DNA from: Pedobacter cryoconitis
GTDB taxonomy: Bacteria > Bacteroidota > Bacteroidia > Sphingobacteriales > Sphingobacteriaceae
NCBI RefSeq assembly: GCF_014200595.1
Contig: NZ_JACHCG010000005.1
Location: 248,001 to 312,000, forward strand
Direction: 5' to 3'
Length of the DNA stretch: 64,000 nt
The position numbers and the translations under genes were made by a program. The notes beneath the pieces are model-generated. The model saw nothing but the letters and a program-made list of their open reading frames with translations, did no database searches and was not told the origin of the DNA. How positions within the stretch are numbered: position 1 is the first letter of the stretch; each line of letters starts with the position of its first letter. Positions 27,062 to 36,473 of the stretch are shown here, in pieces.

Positions 27062-27436
27062 ATGGTAAAAAAGAAATTAGTAAACCTTTCTACCTACCTT
27101 TCAGAAATAGCCGTTCAAGGCATGCAGGAAAAAAAGGGCCACGATATAGTCCGTCTGGACTTAAGAGAATTAAATAGCTCCGTATCAGATTATTTTATAG
27201 TTTGCAACGCAGACTCGTCGACACAAGTGAAAGCTATCGCAGATAGTGTAGAAGACGAAATTTACAAAAACACAGAAGCCACGCCGTGGAGAAAAGAAGG
27301 ATTAGAAAACGCAGAATGGATAATCTTAGATTATTTTGATGTTGTTGTTCATATCTTCAAAACTGAAAAAAGAGATTTTTATGGGATCGAAGATTTATGG
27401 GGCGACGCACAAACAACTTCTTATCAAAGCGCATAA
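27062..27436 (+). CDS. rsfS: Ribosomal silencing factor RsfS
   Basis: 124 residues with the conserved core SVSDYFIVCNADSSTQVKAI and DLWGDAQ near the end. RsfS binds ribosomal protein L14 and blocks subunit joining when nutrients are low. It lies upstream of ftsH on the same strand, the common order in Bacteroidota. Confidence 0.95.
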   Translation: MVKKKLVNLSTYLSEIAVQGMQEKKGHDIVRLDLRELNSSVSDYFIVCNADSSTQVKAIADSVEDEIYKNTEATPWRKEGLENAEWIILDYFDVVVHIFKTEKRDFYGIEDLWGDAQTTSYQSA

Positions 27437-27471
27437 CCAGTTACAACCTTATACATTTTTTTGAATCAACG

Positions 27472-29565
27472 ATGAAAGAGAAAGAAAATACTAAGCCCAA
27501 ATTAATTAAGAGAATACCGAACATTCCCAAAAAACCTCAAAAGGGTTCAAATTTCAATATATTCTGGGTTTACGCTGCTATCATTTTAGGCCTTGTCCTG
27601 GTTTCCGTTTTATTTACAAATGATACCAATAAAACGATCACGTACAGGGAATTTGAAACGAACATGCTTGCTCCGGGAGATGTTCAGAAGATTATAGCTT
27701 ACAAATATGAAGACCTGGTCAGGGCTGATGTATTTATTAAACCAGACCGTCTTAACCAGGAGAAGTATAAAAAATATCAGACTAAGAGCAATTTTGGTTC
27801 AACCGGAGGCCCTACAGTATCTTTTACCGCAGGATCAATGGACGCACTGGATAAGCAATTGTCAGAGTCACAAAAAACTGTTCCGGTTGACAGCCAGATT
27901 TTAGCAGAAAAAGAAACCAGACAAAGTACTTTCAATTCATGGTTCTTCACAGTAATTATTCCTGTGTTGTTATTTATTGGATTCTGGATCTTTATCATGC
28001 GTAAAATGGGTGGTGGTGCCGGCGGCGGCGGCGGACAGATTTTCAATATCGGAAAATCCAAAGCAACTCTTTTTGATAAAGAAAGCCAGGTAAACGTAAC
28101 ATTTAATGATGTTGCAGGTCTGGAAGAAGCTAAACAAGAGGTTATGGAGATTGTAGATTTCCTTAAAAACCCTAAAAAATACACCAACCTGGGTGGTAAA
28201 ATACCAAAAGGGGCGTTACTTGTAGGTTCTCCTGGTACTGGTAAAACTTTATTGGCGAAAGCTGTTGCTGGTGAAGCTCAGGTTCCATTCTTTTCGCTTT
28301 CAGGTTCCGATTTCGTAGAAATGTTTGTTGGAGTTGGTGCATCACGTGTACGTGACTTGTTTAAACAAGCTAAGGATAAAGCTCCATGTATCATCTTTAT
28401 TGATGAGGTTGATGCAATCGGGCGTGCCCGTGGTAAAAACAGCATGATGGGTGGTAATGATGAGCGTGAAAACACTTTGAACCAGTTATTAGTAGAAATG
28501 GATGGATTCGGTACAGATTCAGGAATTATTATTCTTGCTGCAACTAACCGTCCTGATGTATTAGACAGTGCTTTACTTCGTCCGGGAAGATTTGACAGAC
28601 AGATTTCTATCGATAAACCAGATTTAGTAGGCAGAGAGCAAATCTTTAAAGTCCATTTAAAACCTATCAAAACTGATGTGGTTGTGGATGCTAAAAAACT
28701 TTCTGCACAAACTCCTGGTTTCGCAGGGGCTGAAATTGCAAACGTTTGTAATGAAGCAGCCTTAATCGCTGCCAGAAGAAATAAGGAATCTGTGGATATG
28801 CAGGATTTCCAGGATGCAATTGACCGTGTTATTGGTGGTTTAGAGAAGAAAAACAAAATCATCTCTCCTGAAGAGAAACGTATAGTTGCTTATCATGAGG
28901 CCGGACATGCTATTGCAGGATGGTACCTTGAACATGCAGATCCATTGGTAAAAGTATCTATCGTACCGCGTGGTGTTGCTGCGTTAGGCTATGCACAATA
29001 CTTACCGAAAGAGCAGTTCCTGTACACTACAGAACAGCTTACAGATGGTATGTGTATGACTATGGGTGGCCGTGTTGCTGAAGACCTTGTTTTTGGTAAA
29101 ATATCTACAGGTGCACAGAATGACCTGGAGAGAATTACTAAATTGTCTTATGCCATGGTAACTATTTATGGAATGAACAGTACGATCGGTAATGTTTCCT
29201 TCCATGATCCTCAAAATGAATACAACTTCAATAAACCTTACTCAGAAAAAACTTCTGAGCTGATTGACATTGAAGTACGTAAACTGATCAATGAGGTATA
29301 TGTCAGAACAATGCAGTTATTAATTGACAAAAGAGACGGCTTAGAGAAACTGGCAGAGAAATTACTGGAAAAAGAAATTCTTTTCCAGGCAGATCTGGAA
29401 GAAATCTTAGGTAAACGCCCTTTTGACAACCGTACTACATATGATGAATTCGTGAATGGCACAGGTGATCAAAAACCTGCTGCTGAAGGCTTACTTCATG
29501 AAGGTGTTGGAGAAACAACAGATCCGTCTGCTCCTTTAGTATCGCCTTTAAATTCTGAATCTTAA
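27472..29565 (+). CDS. ftsH: ATP-dependent zinc metalloprotease FtsH
   Basis: 697 residues from the ATG at 27472; an upstream in-frame ATG inside rsfS would add 25 residues with no family likeness. Two membrane helices (about 30-48 and 155-180), then the AAA ATPase with Walker A GSPGTGKT (Lys258), Walker B IIFIDEVDAIG and the second region of homology. The protease site is YHEAGHAI (His475-Glu476-x2-His479). It degrades membrane and short-lived cytosolic proteins. A hairpin follows the stop. Confidence 0.96.
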   Translation: MKEKENTKPKLIKRIPNIPKKPQKGSNFNIFWVYAAIILGLVLVSVLFTNDTNKTITYREFETNMLAPGDVQKIIAYKYEDLVRADVFIKPDRLNQEKYKKYQTKSNFGSTGGPTVSFTAGSMDALDKQLSESQKTVPVDSQILAEKETRQSTFNSWFFTVIIPVLLFIGFWIFIMRKMGGGAGGGGGQIFNIGKSKATLFDKESQVNVTFNDVAGLEEAKQEVMEIVDFLKNPKKYTNLGGKIPKGALLVGSPGTGKTLLAKAVAGEAQVPFFSLSGSDFVEMFVGVGASRVRDLFKQAKDKAPCIIFIDEVDAIGRARGKNSMMGGNDERENTLNQLLVEMDGFGTDSGIIILAATNRPDVLDSALLRPGRFDRQISIDKPDLVGREQIFKVHLKPIKTDVVVDAKKLSAQTPGFAGAEIANVCNEAALIAARRNKESVDMQDFQDAIDRVIGGLEKKNKIISPEEKRIVAYHEAGHAIAGWYLEHADPLVKVSIVPRGVAALGYAQYLPKEQFLYTTEQLTDGMCMTMGGRVAEDLVFGKISTGAQNDLERITKLSYAMVTIYGMNSTIGNVSFHDPQNEYNFNKPYSEKTSELIDIEVRKLINEVYVRTMQLLIDKRDGLEKLAEKLLEKEILFQADLEEILGKRPFDNRTTYDEFVNGTGDQKPAAEGLLHEGVGETTDPSAPLVSPLNSES

Positions 29566-29581
29566 TAATTAACTTTATGGA

Positions 29582-29608
29582 GCTGTCATCAGGTATACTG
29601 ATGACAGC
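29582..29608 (+). terminator. Hairpin between ftsH and the LUD gene
   Basis: Exact 11-base arms (GCTGTCATCAG and complement) around GTATA, then seven Ts at 29616-29622 after a 7-base gap, directly before the next ATG. Either a partial terminator or a 5' hairpin of the next gene. Confidence 0.55.
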
Positions 29609-29622
29609 AAATCCATTTTTTT

Positions 29623-30267
29623 ATGCAAGAGAATATTTCCTCCAAGGAGTTAATGCTAAAAAAGATAAGGAAAGCTCTGCTTGAAAAAAGAGATAACCCT
29701 TATCCGAACTTAGAAGAAACCCCGCTTTACAAGCCCAACACAGAGATTCCGGAAATTTTATTTGCCGAGCAGTTAACCGCTGTATCCGGCAATTTTATTT
29801 ATTGCCAGGACGGTGTTGAATTCATCGAAAACATTCTCGAACTGGCTGAAAAGTTCAAATGGAGAAAAATATATTGCTGGGAAACTGAACTTCAGAAATT
29901 ACTTTCCACGTACGAATTCCCTTTTTACAAGACTGACAAGGACTTTGAAATGGCCGAGGTTGGAATCACCATGTGTGAAGCTTTAATTGCCAGAAATGGC
30001 TCTATATTGCTGAGCAATCAAAATGAAGCGGGCAGAAGACTCAGTATTTTTCCGCATCACCATATTGTTATCGCGAGAACAGGCCAGATGGTGATGGATC
30101 TTAAAGATGGATTTCAACTGATCAAAAATAAATATGGCTCACAGCTGCCCTCTATGATCAGTACGATCACCGGGCCCAGCAGAACTGCTGATATTGAGAA
30201 AACACTTGTCCTTGGTGCCCATGGCCCGAAAGAATTATTTGTTTTTTTAATTGATGATTTCTCTTAA
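29623..30267 (+). CDS. LUD-domain protein (LutC/YkgG type)
   Basis: 214 residues covering one LUD domain, with segments typical of LutC/YkgG (ALIARNGSILLSN, HHHIVIARTGQMVMDLKDG, TGPSRTADIEKTLVLGAHGP). LutC is part of the lactate oxidation complex LutABC, but no lutA or lutB lies nearby. In Bacteroidota a stand-alone LUD gene after ftsH is common and its role is not clear to me. Confidence 0.85.
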   Translation: MQENISSKELMLKKIRKALLEKRDNPYPNLEETPLYKPNTEIPEILFAEQLTAVSGNFIYCQDGVEFIENILELAEKFKWRKIYCWETELQKLLSTYEFPFYKTDKDFEMAEVGITMCEALIARNGSILLSNQNEAGRRLSIFPHHHIVIARTGQMVMDLKDGFQLIKNKYGSQLPSMISTITGPSRTADIEKTLVLGAHGPKELFVFLIDDFS

Positions 30268-30270
30268 ATT

Positions 30271-30300
30271 TTTGTTTTCAATAAATTAATCCTAGTTTTA
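30271..30300 (+). promoter_or_regulatory. Candidate promoter for the FabH-like gene
   Basis: TTTG (30271-30274), 18 bases, TAGTTTTA (30293-30300): one base off the TAnnTTTG consensus. It lies about 30 bases before the ATG at 30332. Confidence 0.4.
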
Positions 30301-30331
30301 TACTAAATACTAAAACAGTATACGGTTCAGA

Positions 30332-31414
30332 ATGGGTAATAAAATGCATATATCTTCAGTAATTGCAGGCACAGGAAGTTACATTCCGGAGAAAATTGTT
30401 TCAGGAGATTCCTTCCTAAACTCTACTTTTTACGAAAACGGGCTCATTCTTGAGAAAGACAACGCAGATATTATCAGTAAATTCTCTGAAATTACTGAGA
30501 TTATAGAGCGCCGTTATATCGATGATAATCTGCTCAACAGCAATATCGCAGCCATTGCCGCACAAAGAGCTTTGGATGATGCGAAAATCGATAAAGAGAC
30601 CTTAGATCACATTATTGTATGTCATAATTTTGGAGATATTCACCATGGAAGTAACCGGATGGATATTTTGCCTTCTCTTGCGGCTAAAGTTAAGCAGCAA
30701 TTAGAGATTGTGAATCCAGACTGTGTGTCTTATGATATCATATTTGGATGTCCGGGATGGGTTCAGGGCGCAATACAAGCCAATTACCTGATTCAAAGCG
30801 GAGATGCTAAACGTGTTTTAGTCATTGGTTCAGAAACACTTTCCAGAATCATTGATCCGCATGACCGTGATAGTATGATCTTTTCGGACGGGGCAGGAGC
30901 AGTAGTTTTTGAAGGCGTTGAAAATGAAGAGCCAATTGGTATCATTGCCCATAAAACACAGACATTCGCCGGCAACTTTGCTTCGCTGTTATATATGGCT
31001 AAAAGCTGTAATCCAGGCGCTACGGATGGCAATACCTACATGAAAATGAATGGACGCAAGCTCTATGAATTTGCGGTTGTAAACGTTCCTCATGTAGTAA
31101 AAATGGCTATTGACAAAGCAGGATTGAGTATTGAAGATATTAAAACCGTATTTATCCACCAGGCAAATGGCAAAATGGATAATGCGATTATGAAAAGATT
31201 ATTCAAATTATACGATAAGGATGCGGTTCCTGAAAACCTGGTCCCAATGACAATTTCATGGTTAGGTAATAGCTCAGTTGCTACTATACCTACCTTACTG
31301 GATCTTGTACTGAAGGAAAAAGTAGCAGGTTATAAGGTAAAAACAGGCGAATATGCAGTGTTTGCTTCCGTTGGTGCAGGAATGCATATCAACGCCTTTG
31401 TATACCGGTTTTAA
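30332..31414 (+). CDS. 3-oxoacyl-ACP synthase III-like enzyme (FabH family)
   Basis: 360 residues of the thiolase fold with the full KAS III triad: Cys140 (IIFGCPGW), His276 (FIHQANGK) and Asn313 (WLGNSSVATIP). The catalytic residues point to an active condensing enzyme that joins an acyl-CoA with malonyl-ACP or a related unit. It is longer than a standard FabH (about 320) and diverges at the N-terminus, so it may serve a special lipid or ketone pathway rather than general fatty acid initiation. Its stop overlaps the convergent TPR gene by four bases. Confidence 0.85.
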   Translation: MGNKMHISSVIAGTGSYIPEKIVSGDSFLNSTFYENGLILEKDNADIISKFSEITEIIERRYIDDNLLNSNIAAIAAQRALDDAKIDKETLDHIIVCHNFGDIHHGSNRMDILPSLAAKVKQQLEIVNPDCVSYDIIFGCPGWVQGAIQANYLIQSGDAKRVLVIGSETLSRIIDPHDRDSMIFSDGAGAVVFEGVENEEPIGIIAHKTQTFAGNFASLLYMAKSCNPGATDGNTYMKMNGRKLYEFAVVNVPHVVKMAIDKAGLSIEDIKTVFIHQANGKMDNAIMKRLFKLYDKDAVPENLVPMTISWLGNSSVATIPTLLDLVLKEKVAGYKVKTGEYAVFASVGAGMHINAFVYRF

Positions 31415-32946
31415 TTGCTCAGTTTCTTCAGGCCATCTTTGGCCTGAGTTTCAATACTATTCTCATATTCATGATTTTTCATATTGATTGCCAGGTTAAA
31501 GTAAGCTTTAGCCCTGGCATCATTTTTTTTCTTTGCATAGATTTTACCCATATTCAAAGCAGAAGTCGCCGCATAATAATACTTTAAATTTTTCCCGTAA
31601 TTTACAGCATTCTGATAATGCTGTAAAGCACTATCATCTTTATCCAGTGCATCGTAAATTCTGCCCATGCGATAATAAAACTCCACTTTATCTTTGATAG
31701 CCTGATAGTCCGAAGCATTCTCCCCTGATAATATCTCCAGCGCTTTAGTATAGTATCCGCCATCAAATAATAACCTGGATTTTAATAACCCTTTGTCCGG
31801 AGCAGGAGCACCAGCTTCATTCATCGCTTGCTTATCTTTTTCAGCGTAGGTGTATCCTGCACTTTTAACTTTGGCAATATAGCCTCTATAAGCCCCTGTA
31901 TCACCATTTAATAAAGCAACCCATGACAAGTGAAGGTTAGCGTCTTTAATGTAATTCACGCCTTTATTAAGCTGCAAAAATCTTTTAAAATTAACAGAAG
32001 CAGAATAATCCAGTTTATTCAATTTTGCGGTTCCCATTAAAAGTTCGAGATAAGGAAATGCCTGGTAACCTTCACCAGCAGGCCGCTTCGCCAAAATAGC
32101 TATTGCTTCCTCATTATGGCCATTTCGTGCGCAAACATAAGCCTGCAAATAAGCTTTCAGCAAACTGCTGTCAGAAATCCTGGCCGTATATTTCATAGTT
32201 TTAGCATAAGCATCCGGAGAATGGATCACATCAGATAAAACATAAGAATAATAAAAGACTACTTCTTCGTAAAATGGCTCAAACGCAGAACGGGGAAGGT
32301 TTTGGGCAAGCTTATCCAACATCAATAGTCCCTTTTGTACATCACCTTTGACGCCGAAAGTGGAAAGCATACTCTTCAGCGTACCATCAGGAAGATTTCC
32401 CAAAAACACATTGATTAACCCTAACCCTTTACCATTCAAATGAAAGCCCGGAAATTTCTTACTATTTTCCTGCAAAAGGCTGTTTGCTTTCTTGATTTCT
32501 CTGGCAGCTGTAAAATATTCTCCATAGCGGCTTCTTAATAATGCCCACTGCAAATTAACCTCTGCCTGCGCATACAGGTAATAAGGAGATTTATCATCGT
32601 CATCCTCAATCTGACTAAGCCTGCGGGATTTTTCGTCTTTTAACCTGTCAAAATCCTGTTTACTTTCTACTGTAATCAGGTAAAAATAATCCGCATAATT
32701 TTCTAATAAGGGTACTATAGAATTTTTAGGGTGTGCACTTTTTTCGGCTGCAATCAGTTGCTTCGCTGCGTTAATTTTAAGCTCAAATATTAACTGATAA
32801 GCTTTTAAACAATTGGCATTAAAATCAAAATTAGCGTGAACTGTGCCGGGAAGGATTAAAAACAGGGGAAAAAGGCAGTATCTAAACAGGAGGATGAATT
32901 TCCTTTTGGCGGGCATAAATAAAATATTTCTATATGGTGAATCCAT
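31411..32946 (-). CDS. Exported TPR-repeat protein
   Basis: 511 residues with a signal peptide (hydrophobic LLFRYCLFPLFLILPGTVHA). The start may be the ATG at 32916 (MPAKRKF...), which gives a better-shaped signal than the ATG at 32946. The C-terminal third carries clear tetratricopeptide repeats (YRMGRIYDALDKDDSALQHY, NMGKIYAKKKNDARAKAYF). Such repeats make protein-protein contacts; a periplasmic location is likely. No specific partner is suggested by the neighbours. Confidence 0.8.
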   Translation of the reverse strand: MDSPYRNILFMPAKRKFILLFRYCLFPLFLILPGTVHANFDFNANCLKAYQLIFELKINAAKQLIAAEKSAHPKNSIVPLLENYADYFYLITVESKQDFDRLKDEKSRRLSQIEDDDDKSPYYLYAQAEVNLQWALLRSRYGEYFTAAREIKKANSLLQENSKKFPGFHLNGKGLGLINVFLGNLPDGTLKSMLSTFGVKGDVQKGLLMLDKLAQNLPRSAFEPFYEEVVFYYSYVLSDVIHSPDAYAKTMKYTARISDSSLLKAYLQAYVCARNGHNEEAIAILAKRPAGEGYQAFPYLELLMGTAKLNKLDYSASVNFKRFLQLNKGVNYIKDANLHLSWVALLNGDTGAYRGYIAKVKSAGYTYAEKDKQAMNEAGAPAPDKGLLKSRLLFDGGYYTKALEILSGENASDYQAIKDKVEFYYRMGRIYDALDKDDSALQHYQNAVNYGKNLKYYYAATSALNMGKIYAKKKNDARAKAYFNLAINMKNHEYENSIETQAKDGLKKLSN

Positions 32947-33000
32947 AAAAACGACAAAGACAGCGCTATTGTTTTAAATTTAGAAAAAACTGTATAAAAA

Positions 33001-33028
33001 AAACGGCCAGATTACAATCTGACCGTTT
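33001..33028 (-). terminator. Terminator after the zinc-ribbon gene
   Basis: ACGGCCAGATT/AATCTGACCGT (one mismatch) with A-run and T-run flanks on both sides, 28 bases past the stop of the 33057-33800 gene. Confidence 0.8.
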
Positions 33029-33056
33029 TTTTATAGGATTAGCAATAATTACTTAA

Positions 33057-33800
33057 TTATGCTGGTACGTTTTCTAATGTTAAGGCTTCATCAACTAAAA
33101 TTCTTCCGCAATGCTCACATACGATGATTTTTTTACGCTGACGAATATCCAGCTGACGTTGAGGTGGGATCTGATTGAAACATCCTGAACAAGAATCACG
33201 GTCAATAGTTACCACAGCAAGACCATTGTTTGCATTTCCTCTTAATCTTCTGTAAGCAATTAATAATCTTTCTTCAATTACAGACTCAGCTTTCTCGGCT
33301 TTTTTATTTAAAACCTGCTCGTCTTTTTCAGTCTCAGATGTAATTGTTTGTAATTCTCCTCTTTTGATCTCTAAGTCTTTCTTTCTTGACTCCTGATCAG
33401 CTAAAGCTTTCTCATAAACTTCAGTTTTAGAAGAGATATCAAATCCATATTCTCTGATTTTCTTTTCACAAACCTGAATTTCAAGAGACTGGATCTCTAC
33501 TTCTTTTGTTAAAGCATCATACTCACGATTATTTTTTACCTCTTTTAACTGAGTATCATATTTTTTAATCAAAGCCTGAGATTCTTTGATCATATTTTTA
33601 CGTGTTACAATAGCATCTTCGGTTTCATCCAATTCAGCTTTGAATTTTTGTATACGTGTATCCAATCCCGCTACCTCATCTTCTAAATCAGCCACTTCCA
33701 TTGGCAATTCACCACGAATCTGACGTATTTTATCAATTTTTGTATGAAGGGTTTGTAATTCGTATAAAGCTTTCAGCTTTTGCTCTACAGTTTGTTCCAT
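33057..33800 (-). CDS. C4-type zinc-ribbon coiled-coil protein (DUF164)
   Basis: 247 residues: a long coiled coil (about 5-180, rich in Glu, Lys and Leu) followed by a C4 zinc ribbon with DSCSGCFNQ and VCEHCGRI. This layout is the DUF164 zinc-ribbon family, a proposed nucleic-acid or protein-binding factor. In many genomes its gene is next to the DUF34/Nif3 gene; here the Nif3 gene is about 14.6 kb away on the same strand. Confidence 0.85.
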   Translation of the reverse strand: MEQTVEQKLKALYELQTLHTKIDKIRQIRGELPMEVADLEDEVAGLDTRIQKFKAELDETEDAIVTRKNMIKESQALIKKYDTQLKEVKNNREYDALTKEVEIQSLEIQVCEKKIREYGFDISSKTEVYEKALADQESRKKDLEIKRGELQTITSETEKDEQVLNKKAEKAESVIEERLLIAYRRLRGNANNGLAVVTIDRDSCSGCFNQIPPQRQLDIRQRKKIIVCEHCGRILVDEALTLENVPA

Positions 33801-33950
33801 TAAATGAAATAATTTATGGGTATGGGTATAATTATATTTGACTAATTGTCAGTTCTTTAACTGTTTCTTAGCTCTTGCACAGACTCAAAACAAAATATAA
33901 TTCCCCAAAATATAGGAATTAATTGTCATATAGTCTATTGCTAAAGCTTG

Positions 33951-33958
33951 CAAAGATA
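33951..33958 (-). promoter_or_regulatory. -7 box upstream of the zinc-ribbon gene
   Basis: TATCTTTG on the minus strand, an exact TAnnTTTG, about 150 bases before the ATG. No -33 element at the usual spacing is clear. Confidence 0.35.
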
Positions 33959-34043
33959 AGTATTATATTTTCTTTCAGCCATACAATTTGCTATTAATCT
34001 GCTGATTGGCTTTTAATTAAATATTTTATCCCCTGTATCCTCC

Positions 34044-36473
34044 TTATTTCAACCTTCCTTTTAAGTCTTCACTGGCCGTACTTCGTTGTTTACCACCTGT
34101 TCCATCTCCACCAAAGCGGTAACTGAAAGAGAGCACTACAGCGCGGCTGTCGGGTCTGCTATGACTGTAAGTTGAGATATTTCCATACGTAGCAGCTTGC
34201 TTAATTTGTCTGCTCTGAAAAATATCATTGACCAGTAATTTAAGTGTCCCCCTGTCCTTAAGGATGTCTTTCTGGCCACCCGCAGAGACCATATAATAGC
34301 TCTTTGTCGTAAACACACCCGAAACTACTTTCGATTTATACATTCCGCTCAGCTCAGCCTTCCAGCCATTTCCCAGTTTAAAAGTATTTTGAGAATCAAA
34401 TGTAAAACTTGTCCCTTGAATACGCTGTTCTCCCTGGGGAGCTGCAATAGAAAAATCATTTCTGAAAAGATTAGCAAACTGCGTTCCTGACCACCATTTG
34501 GTAAAATCTACAGACGCCGTAAAACTGATTCCATAATTTTTAAAAGTTGCCAGGTTCTCAGGCCGCTGGAAAGCAAGATTACTATCTCCCCCCACCAGGC
34601 TGCTGATTACATCTGTGCTGGAATTGTAAGTCAATGTTGTATAATAACGGGAACGAAAGCCATAGCTCAGTTCAAAAGCATTCACAATAGATGGGCTCAG
34701 ATAAGGATTTCCTTCCTCATAAGAAAACGGATCCATATAAACCCGGAAAGGGTTCATATCCCAATAGCTGGGACGCTCTATCCGCTTGCTATAACTCAAC
34801 TGCACCCTGTTTTTCTCATTTATTTCCTGCGTCAGGAATACACTTGGAAATAATTTAAAATAACTTCTTTTAACTAAAGAGTCTGTGGTAAGCTGATGCC
34901 CTTGTGTATAAGTATATTCACCCCGCAGCCCTGCCTGGATACTGAATTTTCCAATATCCTTCTTCAAGTTGACATAACCCGCCTGAATTTGTTCCTTATA
35001 AATAAAATCATTGCTTGTAGAATAATCAGGAACATAGACTCCGTTTTGTAAAGTATCGTATTTCAGCTTATTCATCATACGAACCACACTTCCTTTCCAG
35101 CCAGCTTCCAGTTTTCCCAATTTACCCGCAGGCAGTACATAATCAATTTTCCCTACATAAATGTCATTATCAGAAGGAAGATCACCAATTCTGGATTTTA
35201 ATGCAGGCAGAAACATATTCTGCGTCCCCATGAACCTCGTATCCAACTGCTGATCCATTTTAGAAAAGTGAGAAACATAATCCAGATCTGCCGTTAATTC
35301 ATGTCCTTTAGCATTGAAAAGGTGCTTATAATTAATATTATAAAGCATGTCAGTCCATCTTTCCTTACCTGTAGTATTCGTATGTGCATCCCATATTACA
35401 TCGCCTGTTTCATTATTGTATAACCGGTTCCTGGTAGGCTGGACAGATGGATATTTACCAACCCCTCCATTTACCATGAAACCCAAAGTATTTTTCTCAT
35501 TCAAAAACAGATCCATTCCTGCCTGGAAGTTATGCGAACGTAGTTTCGCTTTTTCATCCATTCGCTGAACCGAGCTGCTATACGGAGTTTTTCCTGCCCC
35601 CATTCCATCCTGGTAAAAGTCTCTTTTCACCTCATCAGACCCTTTTAAATCCTGGTAGAAATAATTATAATTCCCAAAAAAGCTCACCTTTTCTGTCCGG
35701 TAATTCAGGCTTGTCCCTCCACCAAACCGGGCCGATCTTCCGGCACCACCATTCGCAGAGACAGTCCCATTTAAACCTGCCTTTGTTTGTTTCTTTAAAA
35801 TAATATTAACGATGCCACCATTACCCGCAGCATCATATTTAGAAGACGGGCTTGCCATAATTTCAATTCTGGAGATCGTGTTCGAAGCAGTTCCTCTCAG
35901 TAAATTTGCCAGTTGATTTCCTGAAAGGTAAGTCGGCTTGCCGTTAATCATCACCATAGTGCCTGGCCTGCCTTTTAAACTAAGCTCTCCGCTTTCGCTC
36001 ATGGTTACACCCGGAGCTTTATTCAACAACTCTAAAGTTGTTCCTCCTTCGGCCATGACACTATTTTCTACATTCATGATCATCCGGTCAAGCTGTTGTA
36101 CAATTGTCGCTTTATTCGCTTTAATTTCTATTGTATTTAAAGCCAGCTGTTCGGCAACCAGCCGGATACGCCCAAGATTAGAAACCAGTGCGGTACCATT
36201 TAGCTCCAAAGGTTCACTCATATAATGCTGGTAACCAATAAAGCTGATTTTAACAAAATATTTGCCCTTTGGCACATTGGAAAGATTAAAATAACCAGTT
36301 GAATCACTCACTACAGCTTTAACTTTCGTAGAATCCGCTGCACTCATTAAAAAAATCCCAGCATAACTTACCGGTTTTTGATGTTCGTCCGTTAAATGAC
36401 CTCTCACCTGATGCGTCTGCGCATGTAATTGAGCAAACAAGAAGAAACTGAATAAAGTCAGGATTATTTTCAT
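34044..36473 (-). CDS. Outer-membrane beta-barrel TonB-dependent receptor (OMP_b-brl_3 type)
   Basis: 809 residues with a signal peptide (cut near LHAQ, residue 19) and an N-terminal carboxypeptidase-like domain (VRGHLTDEHQKPVSYAGIFL). A plug-like region follows (GGTTLELLNKAPGVTM, GKPTYLSGNQLANLL), then a long barrel. This is the outer-membrane beta-barrel family common in Bacteroidota, which is related to but distinct from classic TonB receptors. Its start overlaps the stop of the PepSY gene by four bases (ATGA), tying it to the iron-uptake locus. Confidence 0.85.
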   Translation of the reverse strand: MKIILTLFSFFLFAQLHAQTHQVRGHLTDEHQKPVSYAGIFLMSAADSTKVKAVVSDSTGYFNLSNVPKGKYFVKISFIGYQHYMSEPLELNGTALVSNLGRIRLVAEQLALNTIEIKANKATIVQQLDRMIMNVENSVMAEGGTTLELLNKAPGVTMSESGELSLKGRPGTMVMINGKPTYLSGNQLANLLRGTASNTISRIEIMASPSSKYDAAGNGGIVNIILKKQTKAGLNGTVSANGGAGRSARFGGGTSLNYRTEKVSFFGNYNYFYQDLKGSDEVKRDFYQDGMGAGKTPYSSSVQRMDEKAKLRSHNFQAGMDLFLNEKNTLGFMVNGGVGKYPSVQPTRNRLYNNETGDVIWDAHTNTTGKERWTDMLYNINYKHLFNAKGHELTADLDYVSHFSKMDQQLDTRFMGTQNMFLPALKSRIGDLPSDNDIYVGKIDYVLPAGKLGKLEAGWKGSVVRMMNKLKYDTLQNGVYVPDYSTSNDFIYKEQIQAGYVNLKKDIGKFSIQAGLRGEYTYTQGHQLTTDSLVKRSYFKLFPSVFLTQEINEKNRVQLSYSKRIERPSYWDMNPFRVYMDPFSYEEGNPYLSPSIVNAFELSYGFRSRYYTTLTYNSSTDVISSLVGGDSNLAFQRPENLATFKNYGISFTASVDFTKWWSGTQFANLFRNDFSIAAPQGEQRIQGTSFTFDSQNTFKLGNGWKAELSGMYKSKVVSGVFTTKSYYMVSAGGQKDILKDRGTLKLLVNDIFQSRQIKQAATYGNISTYSHSRPDSRAVVLSFSYRFGGDGTGGKQRSTASEDLKGRLK

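Noticed and set aside
27397-27471. Upstream ATG for ftsH inside rsfS
   Set aside because: The added 25 residues are the shifted frame of the rsfS end; FtsH begins normally at 27472.
28278-28862. 194-codon open frame opposite ftsH
   Set aside because: A Ser-rich shadow of a strongly coding region; no start signal and no family likeness. The same applies to the long antisense frames in htpG, mrp, mfd, thiL and the phospholipase gene.
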